NCBI GenBank assembly: GCA_002434915.1
Contig: DJLG01000104.1
Span: forward strand, 1 to 15,834
From: Proteobacteria bacterium UBA6522
Lineage (GTDB): Bacteria > Pseudomonadota > Gammaproteobacteria > Steroidobacterales > Rariloculaceae
Length of the DNA stretch: 15,834 nt
Direction of reading: 5' to 3'
In this document: positions 14,124 to 15,834 of the stretch, one piece after another
Numbering within the stretch: position 1 is the first letter of the stretch
How the letters are laid out: every line of letters starts with the position of its first letter
Program-made: the position numbers and the translations under genes
The notes under the pieces: model-generated
What the model was told of the DNA's origin: nothing
Database searches by the model: none
Seen by the model: the letters and a program-made list of their open reading frames with translations, nothing else

Positions 14124-15212
14124 ATGAGTAGCCACCCCATTACTACTAGTCCCGGAATATTAACTATTGATTTAGACGCATTAGCGAATAATTTTTGTGC
14201 ATTGAGGGCGGCTGCGTCTGGAGATTGTGCGGCAGTTATTAAGGCTAATGCATACGGTTTAGGTGTTGAGTCTGTTGCAAGACGTTTGTTTGATGAAGGG
14301 TGCCGACATTTTTTTGTTGCTAATATGGCAGAAGGTGTGGAGTTACGAGGTTTCCTGCCTGAGGGGTCAATTTTTGTTTTCGAAGGTGCCTTTCCTGGGC
14401 AAGAAAAGACCTTATTAAAAGCAAATCTAACGCCTGTTCTTAATTCAGTGGAACAAATTAATTATTGGCGTGATGCAGCTGCTGGTACTGCTGTGGCAGT
14501 TCATATTGATACGGGAATGTCGCGGCTAGGACTTAGTGAGTTAGAGGTTGAGGAGGTCGTTAAGTATAATTTGCTTCATAGTTTAGATTTAGAATATGTA
14601 ATCACACATTTAGCTTGTGCTGATGAACCATCACATCCATTAAACATAGATCAGCTGAAGATCTTTAATAAGTTACGAGCTAGATTACCTAAGTCAAAAA
14701 CATCTATTGGTAATTCAGCTGGGACTCTTATTGGTAAACAGTATTGTGGTGACTTGATTCGACCAGGTATCGCTTTATTTGGAGGTAATCCATTTATTCA
14801 AGAGCCTAATCCTATGAAGACTGTAGTGAGCCTTCATGGAGCAGTCATTCAGGTGCGTGAAATAACAAAGACTGTAAATATTGGCTATGGTGCTACTTAT
14901 AAAATTGATTCTCCGGCTCGCTTAGCAACAGTTGGCGTAGGCTATGCTGATGGGTATCCGCGGGCTCTTAGTAATTGTGGCCATGCTTTTGTAGCCGGAA
15001 AAAAAGTACCGGTTGTAGGGCGAGTTTCTATGGACCTGATAACGTTAGATATAAGTGATATATCTAACGAACATGTACGGGTAGGGGAGCCTGTAGAATT
15101 ATTGGGGACCAATATATCCTTAGATGAAATTGCCAATCATGCAGGTACTATTGGATATGAAATACTCACTGGGCTTGGTCAACGCTGGTCGAAGCGTTAC
15201 ATAGGTATTTAA
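14124..15212 (+). CDS. alr: Alanine racemase
   Basis: The protein has 362 residues, the family's usual length. It interconverts L- and D-alanine with pyridoxal phosphate, supplying D-alanine for peptidoglycan in the cytoplasm. The PLP lysine is K40 in AAVIKANAYGLG. The second catalytic residue is Y255 in NIGYGATY. Other family marks are HIDTGMSRLG, GNSAG, RPGIALFGG, VGYADGYPR and VGRVSMDL. Domains run TIM barrel (about 10-235) then beta-domain. It starts at the ATG 55 bases from the divergent acuI start. Its stop overlaps that of ltaE by four bases, tail to tail. No anomalies. Confidence 0.96.
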   Translation: MSSHPITTSPGILTIDLDALANNFCALRAAASGDCAAVIKANAYGLGVESVARRLFDEGCRHFFVANMAEGVELRGFLPEGSIFVFEGAFPGQEKTLLKANLTPVLNSVEQINYWRDAAAGTAVAVHIDTGMSRLGLSELEVEEVVKYNLLHSLDLEYVITHLACADEPSHPLNIDQLKIFNKLRARLPKSKTSIGNSAGTLIGKQYCGDLIRPGIALFGGNPFIQEPNPMKTVVSLHGAVIQVREITKTVNIGYGATYKIDSPARLATVGVGYADGYPRALSNCGHAFVAGKKVPVVGRVSMDLITLDISDISNEHVRVGEPVELLGTNISLDEIANHAGTIGYEILTGLGQRWSKRYIGI

Positions 15213-15834
15213 TTAAAGTAAGCCTTAAATGCCTTAACAGCTGTTGTAATATCTTTTTCTCTGATATCTAGGTGGGTTACAAGTCTAAGCAAGCCTGAAC
15301 CTTGAATTAAGACACCATTAGATTTTAAAAAGGAGGTTAATTCTTGACAGTCTATTTTGTGAGCGTCTACGAATACCATATTTGTTTGTACGCTTTTAGG
15401 ATCAATTGTTAACTGCTCTATCTCATTTAGACCTTTTGCAAGTAGTTGTGCATTCTTGTGGTCTTCGCTAAGTCGTTCAATGTTGTTTTGAAGTGCATAA
15501 AGGCCTGCAGCTGCGATAATACCAGCTTGACGCATTCCTCCCCCAAGAGTTTTTCTCCAACGACGAGCATGGGTAATGAGGTTTTTGCTACCGCATAAAA
15601 TTGACCCTACTGGGGCTCCTAATCCTTTAGAAAGACAAAATGATACCGAATCAAAATGTTTGGCAATTTTTTTTGCATGTATGTTTAACTCTACTGAAGC
15701 ATTAAAAATTCTAGCTCCATCTAAGTGAAGCTTTAGATTTTTTTCGCTAACAAATTGTTGAACTGCATACAAATAATCTAGAGATAATGCTTGGCCACGA
15801 TGAGTATTTTCTAAGCATAGAAGCCGTGTCGGTG
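15209..15834 (-). CDS. ltaE: Low-specificity L-threonine aldolase, C-terminal part (runs off the window)
   Basis: The gene is partial: the frame is open to the window edge, so about 208 C-terminal residues are visible of the roughly 335-345 typical of the family. The apparent start near 15772 is a TTG inside the reading frame; upstream codons continue with LCLENTHRGQALSLDYLY, the family's conserved LENTH block. Further landmarks are HLDGARIFNA and the PLP-lysine motif CLSKGLGAPVGS (lysine codon 15626-15628). It is a fold-type I PLP enzyme that splits threonine or allo-threonine into glycine and acetaldehyde in the cytoplasm. It overlaps the alr stop by four bases, and both stops share the TTAA. 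Confidence 0.94.
   Translation of the reverse strand, partial: PTRLLCLENTHRGQALSLDYLYAVQQFVSEKNLKLHLDGARIFNASVELNIHAKKIAKHFDSVSFCLSKGLGAPVGSILCGSKNLITHARRWRKTLGGGMRQAGIIAAAGLYALQNNIERLSEDHKNAQLLAKGLNEIEQLTIDPKSVQTNMVFVDAHKIDCQELTSFLKSNGVLIQGSGLLRLVTHLDIREKDITTAVKAFKAYFN

Noticed and set aside
1..15834. tRNA, rRNA or CRISPR array beside the orphan integrase domain.
   Set aside because: No tRNA-like CCA-arm stretch, spaced direct repeats or ribosomal sequence was recognised by eye; a covariance search could still find a small RNA.

Overview
The window is AT-rich, densely coded bacterial DNA with short intergenic gaps, Shine-Dalgarno sites, lipoprotein, Sec and Tat export signals, and alr and ltaE genes of proteobacterial type. 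The gene content (Tat-exported isoquinoline 1-oxidoreductase-like molybdoenzyme, AcuI-type reductase, PepSY membrane protein, ToxR-like regulator, secreted beta-propellers) most resembles an uncultured or marine gammaproteobacterium. That placement is an impression from gene families, not a phylogenetic result. There is no rRNA, tRNA, CRISPR array or complete insertion sequence.

Layout. (1) 1-117: a strong hairpin terminator closes a leftward gene for a large lipoprotein (118-2310) combining a carboxypeptidase-regulatory-like domain, a CxxCH haem site and a streptogramin-lyase-like propeller. (2) Divergent from it is an exported metallo-beta-lactamase-fold hydrolase (2566-3591), facing a leftward pair of exported cupins (4743 to 3606). 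(3) A short orphan integrase arm-domain protein (4929-5243) precedes an exported NHL/peptidyl-amidating-lyase-like propeller (5291-6460). (4) A leftward four-helix PepSY membrane protein (6479-7954) is divergent from a membrane-anchored winged-helix regulator (8150-9394). (5) A leftward two-gene operon (12179 to 9458) encodes a [2Fe-2S] subunit and a Tat-exported molybdopterin subunit, divergent from an exported Rossmann NAD(P)-binding protein (12327-13022). (6) The right end is more ordinary: acuI-type reductase (leftward), alr (rightward) and the C-terminal part of ltaE (leftward, running off the window).

How it may work together. Seven of the nine non-regulatory genes from 118 to 13022 encode proteins with an export signal (lipoprotein, Sec or Tat). 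The PepSY protein is an integral membrane protein, and the [2Fe-2S] subunit would be co-exported with its Tat partner. This reads as an envelope-located set for oxidising or hydrolysing small organic molecules, possibly controlled by the membrane regulator in its middle. The substrate cannot be read from sequence, and the joint role is inference. Stretches without a gene are all shorter than 300 bases; the longest (2311-2565, 7955-8149, 4744-4928, 12180-12326) are divergent promoter regions with several small inverted repeats.
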